Shown here one piece after another: positions 34,031 through 42,680 of a stretch of DNA of 64,000 nucleotides. The notes beneath the pieces are model-generated. The model was not told where the DNA came from, did not search any database, and saw nothing but the letters and a program-made list of their open reading frames with translations. The stretch covers positions 26,097,482 to 26,161,481 of the forward strand of contig CM055107.1 of NCBI GenBank assembly GCA_029204225.1, written 5' to 3'. Every line of letters begins with the position of its first letter. Within the stretch, counting starts at the first letter, position 1. Both the position numbers and the translations under genes were made by a program. The stretch is from Diphasiastrum complanatum (lineage: Eukaryota > Streptophyta > Lycopodiopsida > Lycopodiales > Lycopodiaceae).

Positions 34031-34380
34031 GGGGCTGCCCCACTACAAGTTAGCACTTTTCAGTTAGTGCTGCCTCACTTAAAGTTAACTCACACAAGTT
34101 AGCTCACGGATTCAATTAGCACTAACTTGGACTAGACCACTTTGTGCTCCTCACTAACTCATGCGAAACAGGTTCCTTAAGCTAATTTGTGATCCAGCTA
34201 GTGCTGAATCCAAGTGCCACAGTCCAGTGTTCTGGCACCTTTGCCTCCTTGTGCTGCACCTCTCTTCTCCTCCATAGCTGCTCTTAGTTAATAGTAAGTG
34301 GGGCAGCCAAAATACCAGTTAGTTAACGATTACAAGTTAGCACGAACATAATTGGCAATCAGCTAACTTGTTAGTGGGGC
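34031..34380. mobile_element. MITE, probably PIF/Harbinger (Tourist) type
   Basis: 350 bp without coding. Ends are inverted: left GGGGCTGCCCCACTACAAGT, right (reverse complement) GCCCCACTAACAAGTTAGC. Flanked by TAA on both sides (34028-34030 and 34381-34383), the 3-bp target duplication typical of PIF/Harbinger. Internal inverted GTTAGC/GCTAAC motifs recur. Confidence 0.65.
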
Positions 34381-34383
34381 TAA

Positions 34384-35506
34384 GTTGCTTAACTGTATTG
34401 ATTTTTCCTTGTGTGGGAAAGCATTTATACTTCTTGTAGTGGTCAGTTTTCGTATTATTGTAGCAGGCATGATCTCTCCAGGTGTGCTATATGGCATCAG
34501 CCGGAGCACCCAACATTGGAGGCTGGCCCGATTTAGCACAGAGAAGAATGTATGAAGACATATTTTTTGTGATATTGCCAAAAGTTTGTGTAGCAAAGAG
34601 CAATGTACTGTTGCAACTTTTTTTAGTAATAGTTTTAAAATTTTGTGAAACCGAGGATATGCTAAAATTGTAGTAGTTGTTCTTTTATATTAGGTCATGT
34701 TAGGTATATGCTGAATTCATGCTTGTTTTTTCATGAAAAGGAGTTTCAAGTTACTGTTTGCTAACTTTGTGGTCAAATTATGCTGGTTTTTTGTAACAGG
34801 TAGGCTAGTGCTGAATTAGGGTAAGGGTTATTATATTAGGGTTTGGGCTTATTGTGCCCTCGCGTCGGAGCTTTCAAATCGTTTCTGCTCCGATACAGCG
34901 TTATCTCTATTTTAGGTACATAGGTTACTGGTTAGCCTCCAGCAATGTGGGATTGGAGTTTTGAAATTAGTTTTTGTCCGTGGAATCCTTTACGACTTAC
35001 CTACTACTAGCTATTCTAATTTTGTTGCTGAGTTTGCTAGTTTCAGGTTTGAGATTTAAATGCTCTGTGTTGATCAAAGCTTTGCCCTTTTCTGGCCAAT
35101 GCTCCGTGTGAATTTGTGCTTTTGCTTTGTTTTAAGGTAAGGTTAGGGTTCAAGGGGATCCAAGAACAGCCAGAGGAAGGTATGAAGTGATGGAGAGAGG
35201 GGGCCTCATGTGGCACAAATGGCATGTGAGAACTCTTGGGCATGGCCCAATCTATGCTCTCTAAATGAACTCAGTATGTGAAGCTTTTGCATCTTGCCAC
35301 ATGTCACTGGTGAAAGTTTGCACTTAATCCCATAAGCAAAGCTGAGGTCTTGCAGATTGTGAATACGTATGTGAATTTTGCATTTACCTTCAAAAACGTG
35401 CGGAGTGAGAAGGCTCTGCTGTAAATCACCTTATGGACCTCGTGAAGCAACTATTCTGGTTGTACATACTCTAAATCATACACTCTTCATGATTGGTGCA
35501 TCAGGC
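34384..35506. other. No recognised gene
   Basis: AT-rich, with several AGGGTTTGG/TTAGGGTAAGGG stretches near 34,820-34,850 that are too short and irregular to be telomeric repeats. Confidence 0.4.
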
Positions 35507-36014
35507 ATACATTCAAGTACACATTTTGGACCAATGAAATTGAATGACCGTTTGCCATATGGTAAACATTCATTGGGCCGGGGCCTAAAATGTTCACGTG
35601 CCAACTGGTGCCCCTTAAGTGCCAGCAGAGAGGGGTCTTTCTACAATGCTTATGTTACCATGAAGTCGATCAGGGCCAAGGTTTCTCTAATTGGCCATAT
35701 GAGGGCAAGTGCTGACCGTGACAGCTTAATCCAGCTATTGTGAGAATTGTGGCTGTCGCTGCCAAATGCTTGTTTAGAGGTGAGGGTAAAGGCAGGTGAC
35801 GATCAGGTGATCGATCAGATTTCGATAAGCTTTGCATTAGCTTGAAGCCAATCAATGAGCTGGCTTGGTGATTTATGAGTTGGATTTCGCATCAATGCCA
35901 ATGTGATCAATTGAGCATGGTTATACCTGCACTGAATCGTGCCATTTCATGAGACTTATCACCAGCGAATAGGGCAGAAAGTAAACTAGCATTGCACAAT
36001 GAGATAGGAAAGAC
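35507..36014 (+). repeat. 508-bp tandem duplication, copy 1
   Basis: Starts at CATACATTCAAGTAC and ends at GAGATAGGAAAGA; repeated at 36015-36516 with about 90-95% identity by eye. Confidence 0.92.
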
Positions 36015-36516
36015 ATACATTCAAGTACACATTTTGGACCAATGAAATTGAATGAATGTTTGCCATATGGTGAACGTTCATTGGACTGGGGCCTAAAATG
36101 TTCACGTGCCAACTGGTGCCCCTTAAGTGCCAGCAGAGAGGGGTCTTTCGACAATGCTTATGTTACCATGAAGTCGATCAGGGTGAAGGTTTCTCTAATT
36201 GGCCATATGAGGGCAAGTGCCGACCGTGACAGCTTAATCCAGCTATTGTGAGAGTTGTGGCTGTTGCTGCCAAACGCTCGTTTAGAGGGGAGGGTAATAG
36301 GTGATGATCAGGTGATCAATCAGATTTGGATAAGCTCGTTTGCATTTGCTTGAAGCCAATCAAGGAGCTGGCTTGGTGAGTTGGGTTTTGCATCAATGCC
36401 AATATGATCAATTGAGCATGGTTATACCTGCACTGAATTGTGCCATTTCATGAGACTTATCACCAACGAATAGGGCAGAAAGTAAACTAGCATTGCACAA
36501 TGAGATAGGAAAGACA
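36015..36516 (+). repeat. 508-bp tandem duplication, copy 2
   Basis: Second unit. More substitutions separate these copies than the 1.07-kb duplication at 6.8 kb, so this one is older. Confidence 0.92.
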
Positions 36517-37274
36517 GCAGTAGTGATGGGCCATAGTGACATTGTTGTTGAATTCAAGCTTACTTTAAATCTTATGAAAATCTAACGGCAAGTGTCTCTT
36601 TGAAGCATCAAATGCAGTAGTTGGACGAGAAGAAGTATGAGATCAATGATACACTTCTACTTGAAATTGTGGTTGCTTTATGGTCTTTACATGCAATGCA
36701 TTGATGGTAGCTTTGAGCCACCAAATGGACAAGCTTAAAGGTTTTCTTGTTTTGAAATTTCCTTTGATTGTGATAAATGACAAAGTGGATGAAGCAGCGA
36801 TTTAAAGTAACACAAAAGAGCTCAATCCCTTAAGTTGATACTCTTGATTTTTGACTGTAGATGAGATCGTGTGTGTTGTTATTAGATTGAAAGGGAAATG
36901 TTTTTGACATCTTGATGTCTAGGTTTGATACGTTTTACTCCAACAAATGGACGAGCCACTTTTGGGCGCTTGATGTTCCAAGATAAACCTTTTCCTTCAC
37001 GTTGGAAAGTTGGAAATTTTAGTGCTCCATGGGCTGATATCTGCTCCTCCTATATTGAGAGTGAGAAGAATCGGCAACAAACAAACACCAAACCTTCTTC
37101 ACGCTTGATAGAGGACTGTCCGCACTCAATTGCACTCAAGAAAGCTGCAGCTATGTAGGAATATTGACCTAATAGTATGCGTGTCCTTAAATGATTCTTT
37201 GTTGGAGAAGTGAGTTGACCATTGTGTGTAGGGGATTACTACCTACATGTGGAAACAAAATTTGGTATAAACAT
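36517..37274. other. No recognised gene
   Basis: One 77-residue plus frame at 36925-37158 without recognisable family; nothing else. Confidence 0.35.
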
Positions 37275-37365
37275 ATCAGAGTTGCAGCAGATCGCGATCC
37301 CGCTGCAAAAACGTTCCGGATCACGCGATTCGGAACGTCAGCGATCCGCGACCCGGATTGTGTAT
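37275..37365 (+). repeat. GC-rich double hairpin, resembles hAT terminus at 47.4 kb
   Basis: GCAGC...GCTGC and CGTTCCG...CGGAACG form two adjacent stem-loops. The start AGTTGCAGCAGATCGCGAT resembles AGTTGCAGCGAATCGCGAT, the inverted outer end of the hAT element at 47,407-47,431. May be a transposon terminus or MITE fragment. Confidence 0.45.
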
Positions 37366-37375
37366 TTCTATATCT

Positions 37376-37376
37376 A

Positions 37377-37408
<32 letters not shown>
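37376..37408 (+). repeat. (TA)n microsatellite
   Basis: TATCTATC then about 14 TA units. Confidence 0.93.
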
Positions 37409-37412
<4 letters not shown>

Positions 37413-37625
37413 TTGTGGAAAAAAGACTGATGGCCAATTTTTTTTTTCTATAGTTTAATACTAACTAAGCCTAATTGGATGGTGGACATGATGGAATGAT
37501 AACAATTCAAGGTTGGAGTTGAAACGACTATAAAGTCTTAAACAAAGCCCCTTTAGCATTTTGTTGTTGCTTTGGGGATTCCTGTGCAACATTACCAGGC
37601 TCCTGGCCTTGGTGAAGGAATCTTG

Positions 37626-38048
37626 TGTTAGGAATTAATGTTTATTTTCTAACCCTTAATGGTAGCTTGGTCATGCCTGTGTGCTATTATAGAGGCCATT
37701 TATATTTATAGTAAGTTGTTTTGTATATGTCATGCATGTAGGTGGGTGTACTACTACTAGAATAGGACTTGGTTTTAGTACATAGAAATACATCTTGGGT
37801 CTTTACCCAAAATACGTAGTAGTAATAGCAACTAGCTTTTTACCTTAGCTATTGCTTTTGCTTTTAGCTAGACTAGAAAATCTATATAAGAGAGGCTGGC
37901 GCCCAACTACAATTATTCCATTTTGTATAGAGCTTTGTTCACTCTTGCATAATCTAAGCTCTCTTCATCTCTTATGCTGGTCTTGTTGTGTGTGAGTGCT
38001 AATACAATTAGTCAACTCCATCTAGAATTTGTGGGTCATATTCTGACA
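37626..38048 (+). repeat. Copia-C 5' LTR
   Basis: 423 bp, TGTTAGGAATTAATG ... TTCTGACA. A TATA-like CTATATAAGAGAGG at 37,881 is a plausible promoter. Confidence 0.85.
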
Positions 38049-38060
38049 TGGTATCAGAGC
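38049..38060 (+). promoter_or_regulatory. Copia-C primer-binding site
   Basis: TGGTATCAGAGC directly after the LTR; perfect tRNA-Met type site. Confidence 0.92.
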
Positions 38061-38557
38061 AGGCTTTTTGAGAGAGAGAGATTGTTTGCAGGGTTGCAAG
38101 AAGTCTGGAGGAGCTGATCTCTGCAGATCAGATAGTTGAGCTGAGTTGGAATCAGATCTGAATTTCTGCTATAGATCGTTGACTGCCTGTTGGATCGCTG
38201 CCTACTGATTACGGAAATTAAATTTTTGTCTGTTGTTCGTTGGACTGCTGTTCCTGAGCTGTTTTTGGAGGAGCTGTGCTGGATATTACTGTTGGAGATC
38301 GCAGATTCAGGTGTTGGAGATAGTTTGCTGCCTGAAACTGTTGGAATCTGTTGGCTAACTGCAGAATCAGACCTGGATCGCTGAAGCACAGGTCTGAGAT
38401 AATTGCCTACTGCTGGAACGCTACAAATTGGTTCACTGTAAAAAGAGCTGGATTGGAGCAGAATCATATCATTGAGTTGCAAGACAGATCGCTAAAGTTT
38501 GGCAAGATATTGATTGGTGGAAAATCAAGCTGCTAAGATTTCCTAAAGATCAGTACA

Positions 38558-39111
38558 ATGGCAGGATTGAACGATGCTATGTTGCCAAAGTCTAGCAAGC
38601 TAGATGGAATGAACTCCAACATATGGAAGTTCAAGATGCAAAATATTCTCCAGGATTGAGAATATTGGGAGATCGTCACAAGTGTCGAAATACCTCCTAC
38701 TACTGATAGGGACTTGCTGGAGTATCAGAGACGAAGGAGAAAAGCTCATCATATCATGAACTTGTCAGTTAGAGATATGATCATACCTCACATCAGAGAT
38801 GTTGCTGGACCCAAGGAGCTTGGAATATATTGAAGAATTTGTACGAGACTATGAATCAATCACAAATTTTGTTCTTGAATAATAAGTTACACACATTGAA
38901 GATGGGTGCAGGTGAATCAGTAACGGACTACTTTAATTGGGTAAAAGATCTGAGAGGGCAACTTATTGTAGTTGGACAAAGGGTTCCAGATACAATGTTG
39001 GTATCCGTTATGCTTAATAGTCTACCTTTGGCATATCAGAACTTTGTGATGATGTTGTCGTTACGGGAGATGAGGCCTTCTTTCGATGAGTTGAATGCTA
39101 TATTGCTATAG
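38558..39111 (+). pseudogene. Copia-C gag
   Basis: ATG at 38558 begins MAGLNDAMLPKSSKLDGMN then WKFKMQNILQD, followed by a stop, then in the same frame RDMIIPHIRDV; after a frameshift near 38,830 comes LYETMNQSQILFLNNKLHTL, LRGQLIVVGQ and a LLxSLP-type motif (LNSLPLAYQNF). A zinc knuckle is not seen; the gag C-terminus is fused by deletion to the protease near 39,100. Confidence 0.85.
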
Positions 39112-39721
39112 GAGGAAACACTTCTTGAAGGAAGAGGAGTGCCGGTTTATTGATTCAGGAGCCTCGAAGCATATGACACCTAGGCGAGGGTGGTTGTCTA
39201 GTCTTAAAAAACTAGATGATGGATCAAAGGTGAAGTTGGGAGACAACTACACATACGATATAAAGGGAGTTGGAGAAGTACAGGTTCCACTACCTTCAGG
39301 GAAGATTGGAGACATAAAGGACATGATTTATGTACCAGGAATCAAGAACTTACTCTCAATATCAATGGTGGTGCAAGAAGAGTGGTGTCTCATCAAGTGG
39401 AAGGACAATGAAATAGTATCTAAGGGCATACTTGCAGGAAGGTTGTACAAACTTTAGGTGGTGGGTCATCATGCAAGTGTTGCGGATATTGGATCAGTGA
39501 GTAAGTTATGGCACAAGAGGTTTGGACATCTGAATTACAAAAGTCTACAAGACTTGAGGGAATATAACATGGTTACAGGTTTACCTCAAGTTGTTTCTGA
39601 TCACAATGTTTGTGAAGGCTGTGTCTTAGGGAAACATCATATGAGAAATTTCCGTCTAGTACACCATACCACCATACCTTACCCTCGACCCTTGCCTACC
39701 TATATCCTGAGGCATAGATAA
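39112..39721 (+). pseudogene. Copia-C protease and integrase zinc domain
   Basis: CRFIDSGASKHMTPRRGW holds the protease catalytic Asp, followed by VKLGDNYTYDIKGVGEVQV and MIYVPGIKNLLSISMVVQ. After a stop at 39,457 the frame continues with LWHKRFGHLNYKSLQDL and CEGCVLGKHHMRN, the HHCC domain of integrase. Coding homology stops near 39,660. Confidence 0.88.
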
Positions 39722-40020
39722 TCGTCCTAACCCAACCACCAGTGGAAGAGCTCTTCATTCTCCAGGAGAGAATGAATGACAAGCTCATGGAGATCCACCT
39801 CTATATACATAGTCTAGGTGGGGTCATCTCCGACCATAGGAGTCTCGCATGACCAATGACACGCGTCAATTGTGCACATTGACGCGGGTCCATAACAAAG
39901 GGTCACCTCGCACCAATAGGACATTGACCAGACCAACGTTCTATTTCATAAATGAGACCATCACCTCAGGTAACCTGTTGCGTGCCCTTATAGGTACATA
40001 ATAGTAAGAAAGTCATCATA
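39722..40020. other. Foreign segment replacing the integrase core
   Basis: About 300 bp with no similarity to Copia coding, where the DDE core (about 250 residues) should be. Contains GACACGCGTCAATTGTGCAC and a near palindrome around GACGCG. No terminal repeats recognised. Confidence 0.5.
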
Positions 40021-41278
40021 AGTAGGGATGTGATCTCTTATAAGGATGAATCTCATGAAGATATAGAGATACCTTATGATAGGAAGGAAGATAGAGGAAT
40101 TCCTATCTTGTGTGACGAGTCATCACAGGAGTTTGAATCAACACATGTATCGCCTACACCAATCCAAGTACCTAGAGTGACCTTGGTTGAGAAAGGAAAG
40201 AGGAAGGAGAGATCAAGTATATGGGATACTTATTCACCTCCTAGTTCACAACTTCATTGGGAAGGAAGCATCCTACATTAGATACTAGAAGATTGCCTAG
40301 ATGGTCCTATGAAACTATCAAGGATAGTGTCATGATGGATCAGGGAGAGTTCAGTACATAGGGGACTAGGAGATCGACTAGGCTTGAAAAGCAACATGAA
40401 GCTAGAAGATTAGTATATCATGATGGGGATGTACACTTTGCATATATGGCCACAATATCGGAAACCAAGGATCCATCTACTTTTAGGGAGGCTGAAAAAG
40501 AGGACATTTCAAGGAAAGCTATGGATGAGGAGTACGACGCAATAATGAAGAACATGACTTAGAGACTTGTTCAATTACCTACAAGTAAAAAGGCCATTGG
40601 ATGCAAGTGGGTCTATAGAACTAAGTACAAATTGGACGGTTCTATAGATAAACGTAAGGCAAGATTGGTGGCAAAAGGTTATGCTCAACAAGAAGGGATT
40701 GACTATGAAGAAACTTTTGCACCAATTGGTAAGTCAACTACTATGAGAACATTTTTATCACTGGTAGCTCAGTTTGGATGGGATATTCAACAAATGGATG
40801 TGAAGAGTGCATTCTTGAATGGATTTCTAAAGCAGAAAGTCTACATGGAGCAGCCAGAGGGATACATACTAGCAGGACATGAAGACAAGGTTTGCAAGTT
40901 GGACAAGGTACTATATGGACTTAAGCAAGCACTCAAGGCGTGGTACACCAGGATTGACACAAACTTTGAGGAGCTCGGCTTTCAGAGGAGTAGAGAAGAG
41001 CCTACACTTCATATTTTGATCAAGGATGGCCATAATGTGATTGTAGTGATGTATGTGGATGACCTTGTTATCACAGGATCAGATCATGGTGTGATTCAGG
41101 ATATCAAGAAAGATCTCTCATCAGAGTTTGACATGAATGATCTTGGTTCACTACAATATTTTCTTGGGATTGAGGTATGGAGAGTAGCACAGGGGTTATT
41201 TATTTCTCAATCTGAGTATGCTCATGAACATCTTGAAAAGTTCAATATGCCAAAGTGCAAGCCTATTTCTACGCCATA
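40021..41278 (+). pseudogene. Copia-C linker and reverse transcriptase
   Basis: Linker up to 40,440; then FREAEKEDISRKAMDEEYDA, AIGCKWVYRTKYKLDGSID, ARLVAKGYAQQEGIDYEETF, MDVKSAFLNGFLKQKVYMEQ, CKLDKVLYGLKQALKAWY and the catalytic VMYVDDLVITGS near 41,055. The ORF from 40632 to 41283 is open; a stop at 40,560 cuts it from the linker. The RT thumb is interrupted at 41,283 by the TRIM array. Confidence 0.9.
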
Positions 41279-41283
41279 TGATA
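41279..41283 (+). other. Left target-site duplication of TRIM array
   Basis: TGATA, identical to 42188-42192 on the other side. Five bases is the standard duplication for LTR elements. Confidence 0.92.
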
Positions 41284-41427
41284 TGTTAGAAATCCATAAA
41301 TCATAATATAGATGGATAGACTAGGATTTGAACCCAGGACCTCCCTCATACCGGATGGGATGCTCTACCACTGAGCTATCCGCCCTGTTTGATAGTTCTC
41401 TCTAGAGTGTGGATTGATATTCCAACA
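41284..41427 (-). repeat. TRIM LTR 1
   Basis: 144 bp. Shares the AATCCATAAA variant with LTR 4. It has GGATAGA where the others have GGACAGA. Confidence 0.93.
41313..41385 (-). tRNA. tRNA-like module in LTR 1
   Basis: Reads GGGCGGATAGCTCAGTGG from 41385 leftwards, with A box TAGCTCAGTGG and B box GGTTCAAATCC. The acceptor 3' strand here is TCTATCC, giving one weaker pair than in the other copies. Probably not a working tRNA gene; the anticodon arm is imperfect. Confidence 0.7.
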
Positions 41428-41533
41428 CCCCCCCCGGCTGGGGTCCTAGCTGCCACCTGCCCCACAACTTGGGCCACCTAACCATGGCTTTGACACCATG
41501 AACTGTTAGGTCTAACTACTGGCTCTGATACCA
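41428..41533 (-). other. TRIM internal domain 1 (106 bp) with PPT and PBS
   Basis: Minus strand: primer site TGGTATCAGAGCC at 41521-41533, then non-coding sequence with a GGTGTCAAAGCCATGG segment, ending in a polypurine run GGGGGGGG at 41428-41435. Confidence 0.92.
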
Positions 41534-41677
41534 TGTTAGAAATTCGTAAATCATAATATGGATGGACAGACTAGGATTTGAACCTAGGACCTCCCTCATA
41601 TCGGATGGGATGCTCTACCACTGAGCTATCCGCCCTGTTTGATAGTTCTCTCTAGAGTGTGGATTGATATTCCAACA
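41534..41677 (-). repeat. TRIM LTR 2
   Basis: 144 bp; almost identical to LTR 3 (AATTCGTAAA variant). Confidence 0.93.
41563..41635 (-). tRNA. tRNA-like module in LTR 2
   Basis: 73 nt; acceptor GGGCGGA pairs with TCTGTCC over seven positions if G-U is allowed. D stem GCTC/GAGC. B box GGTTCAAATCC. Details in the LTR 4 entry. Confidence 0.75.
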
Positions 41678-41783
41678 CCCCCCCCGGCTGGGGTCCTAGC
41701 TGCCACCTGCCCCACAACTTGGGCCACCTAACCATGGCTTTGACACCATGAACTGTTAGGTCTAACTACTGGCTCTGATACCA
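41678..41783 (-). other. TRIM internal domain 2 (106 bp)
   Basis: Essentially identical to internal domain 1, with the primer site at 41771-41783 and G-run at 41678-41685. Confidence 0.92.
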
Positions 41784-41927
41784 TGTTAGAAATTCGTAAA
41801 TCATAATATGGATGGACAGACTAGGATTCGAACCTAGGACCTCCCTCATATCGGATGGGATGCTCTACCACTGAGCTATCCGCCCTGTTTGATAGTTCTC
41901 TCTAGAGTGTGGATTGATATTCCAACA
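41784..41927 (-). repeat. TRIM LTR 3
   Basis: 144 bp; differs from LTR 2 at a single B-box base by eye. Confidence 0.93.
41813..41885 (-). tRNA. tRNA-like module in LTR 3
   Basis: As in LTR 4, with the canonical B box GGTTCGAATCC. Confidence 0.78.
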
Positions 41928-42043
41928 CCCCCCCTCAAGCCACACTTGGTTGGGGTCCTAGCTGCCACCTGCCCCACAACTTGGGCCACCTAACCATGGC
42001 TTTGACACCATGAACTGTTAGGTCTAACTTGGCTCTGATACCA
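41928..42043 (-). other. TRIM internal domain 3 (116 bp)
   Basis: Longer form, with extra TCAAGCCACACTTG next to the polypurine tract. It lacks the ACTACT variant seen before the primer site in domains 1 and 2. Primer site at 42031-42043. Confidence 0.92.
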
Positions 42044-42187
42044 TGTTAATAATCCATAAATCATAATATGGATGGACAGACTAGGATTCGAACCCAGGAC
42101 CTCCCTCATACCGGATGGGATGCTCTACCACTGAGCTATCCGCCCTGTTTGATAGTTCTCTCTAGAGTGTGGATTGATATTCCAACA
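42044..42187 (-). repeat. TRIM LTR 4 (outer 5' LTR on the minus strand)
   Basis: 144 bp; ends TTATTAACA next to the primer site. Its outer end TGTTGG abuts the TGATA duplication. Confidence 0.93.
42073..42145 (-). tRNA. tRNA-like module in LTR 4
   Basis: Best example. Minus strand from 42145: acceptor GGGCGGA, TA, D stem GCTC, loop AGTGGTA, stem GAGC, A, a degenerate anticodon arm (TCCC ... GGGA with an inner A-A mismatch), variable bases, T arm CTGGG-TTCGAAT-CCTAG, acceptor TCTGTCC, then A. The A and B boxes match the Pol III consensus. No clear TTTT terminator follows within the LTR. A processed tRNA is unlikely; a Pol III promoter or tRNA-mimic role is inferred. Confidence 0.8.
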
Positions 42188-42192
42188 TGATA
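42188..42192 (+). other. Right target-site duplication of TRIM array
   Basis: TGATA, matching 41279-41283 exactly. Confidence 0.92.
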
Positions 42193-42674
42193 GTGGATGT
42201 AAGCTTACTAAAGCTTAGGAGGATTATGATGTAGATGAGGCGCTACATAGGAAGCTTAATCTCTGTAACTACAACGAGACCAGATATCGCTTATGCTGTT
42301 AGTATGGTTAGTCAGTTTATGGCTAAGCCTAAGTAGGTTCATTGGAGAGATGCTAAGTGATGAGGTTTGGTATTCTCTATGAGAGACAAGATGATTTGCA
42401 GTTATAGGGATATGTGGATGCTGATTGGGCCAGAGATGCGAAAGATCGAAGATCTACTACAGGTTATGTTTTCCGTCTTGGTAAAGGTGGTATTTCTTGG
42501 AGTTCAAAGAAGCAGCATACTATTGCATTATCATCTATAGAGGTAGAGTACCGGGCTACTACGAGTGCGGCAAGTGAAGCAATATGCTTACGAAAACTTA
42601 GCCACTATACAAGTATCATTGTATACCTTGTTTGGCGAACTGCATCTTCGAGGGTAAGAGGCTGGTTGCTCTGA
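42193..42674 (+). pseudogene. Copia-C thumb and RNase H
   Basis: After the TRIM array the Copia frame resumes: TTRPDIAYAVSMVSQFMAKP, then, after stops and a frameshift, [39 protein letters not shown] and [10 protein letters not shown]. RNase H of copia type, broken near the end. Confidence 0.88.
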
Positions 42675-42680
42675 ACCTCA

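Larger units (their letters stand above)
41284..42187 (-). mobile_element. Tandem TRIM array: 4 LTRs, 3 internal domains, each LTR with a tRNA-like module
   Basis: Structure LTR-internal-LTR-internal-LTR-internal-LTR. The LTRs are all exactly 144 bp, with TG...CA ends (minus strand TGTTGGAATATC ... TTTCTAACA or TTATTAACA). The internal segments are 106, 106 and 116 bp, and each has TGGTATCAGAGCC next to one LTR and a G-run next to the other. There is no coding capacity, as in terminal-repeat retrotransposons in miniature. The flanking TGATA duplication shows that the array entered Copia-C as a unit or grew after one insertion. Each LTR holds a 73-nt tRNA-like sequence. Confidence 0.95.
37626..42680 (+). 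mobile_element. Copia-C: plus-strand Ty1/copia element
   Basis: 5' LTR 37626-38048, primer site 38049-38060, gag from 38558, protease 39133 on, pre-integrase 39458-39721, RT 40600-41278 and RNase H 42193-42674. Most of the integrase core is replaced by unrelated sequence at 39722-40020, and a TRIM array is inserted in the RT/RNase H linker (41284-42187). No 3' LTR was found after RNase H, so the right end is truncated. Confidence 0.92.

Noticed and set aside
34820-34850. TTAGGG-like stretches suggesting interstitial telomere repeats
   Set aside because: Plant telomere repeat is TTTAGGG and here only isolated irregular copies occur.
35378-36251. Plus-strand ORFs of 121 and 69 residues in the 508-bp duplication
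   Set aside because: They share sequence only because of the duplication; no known domain and no codon-level conservation visible.
41313-42145. Four ordinary host tRNA genes in a cluster
   Set aside because: All four sit at the same place inside identical 144-bp LTRs with PBS and PPT, the anticodon arm is mismatched, and no terminator follows. They belong to the element.
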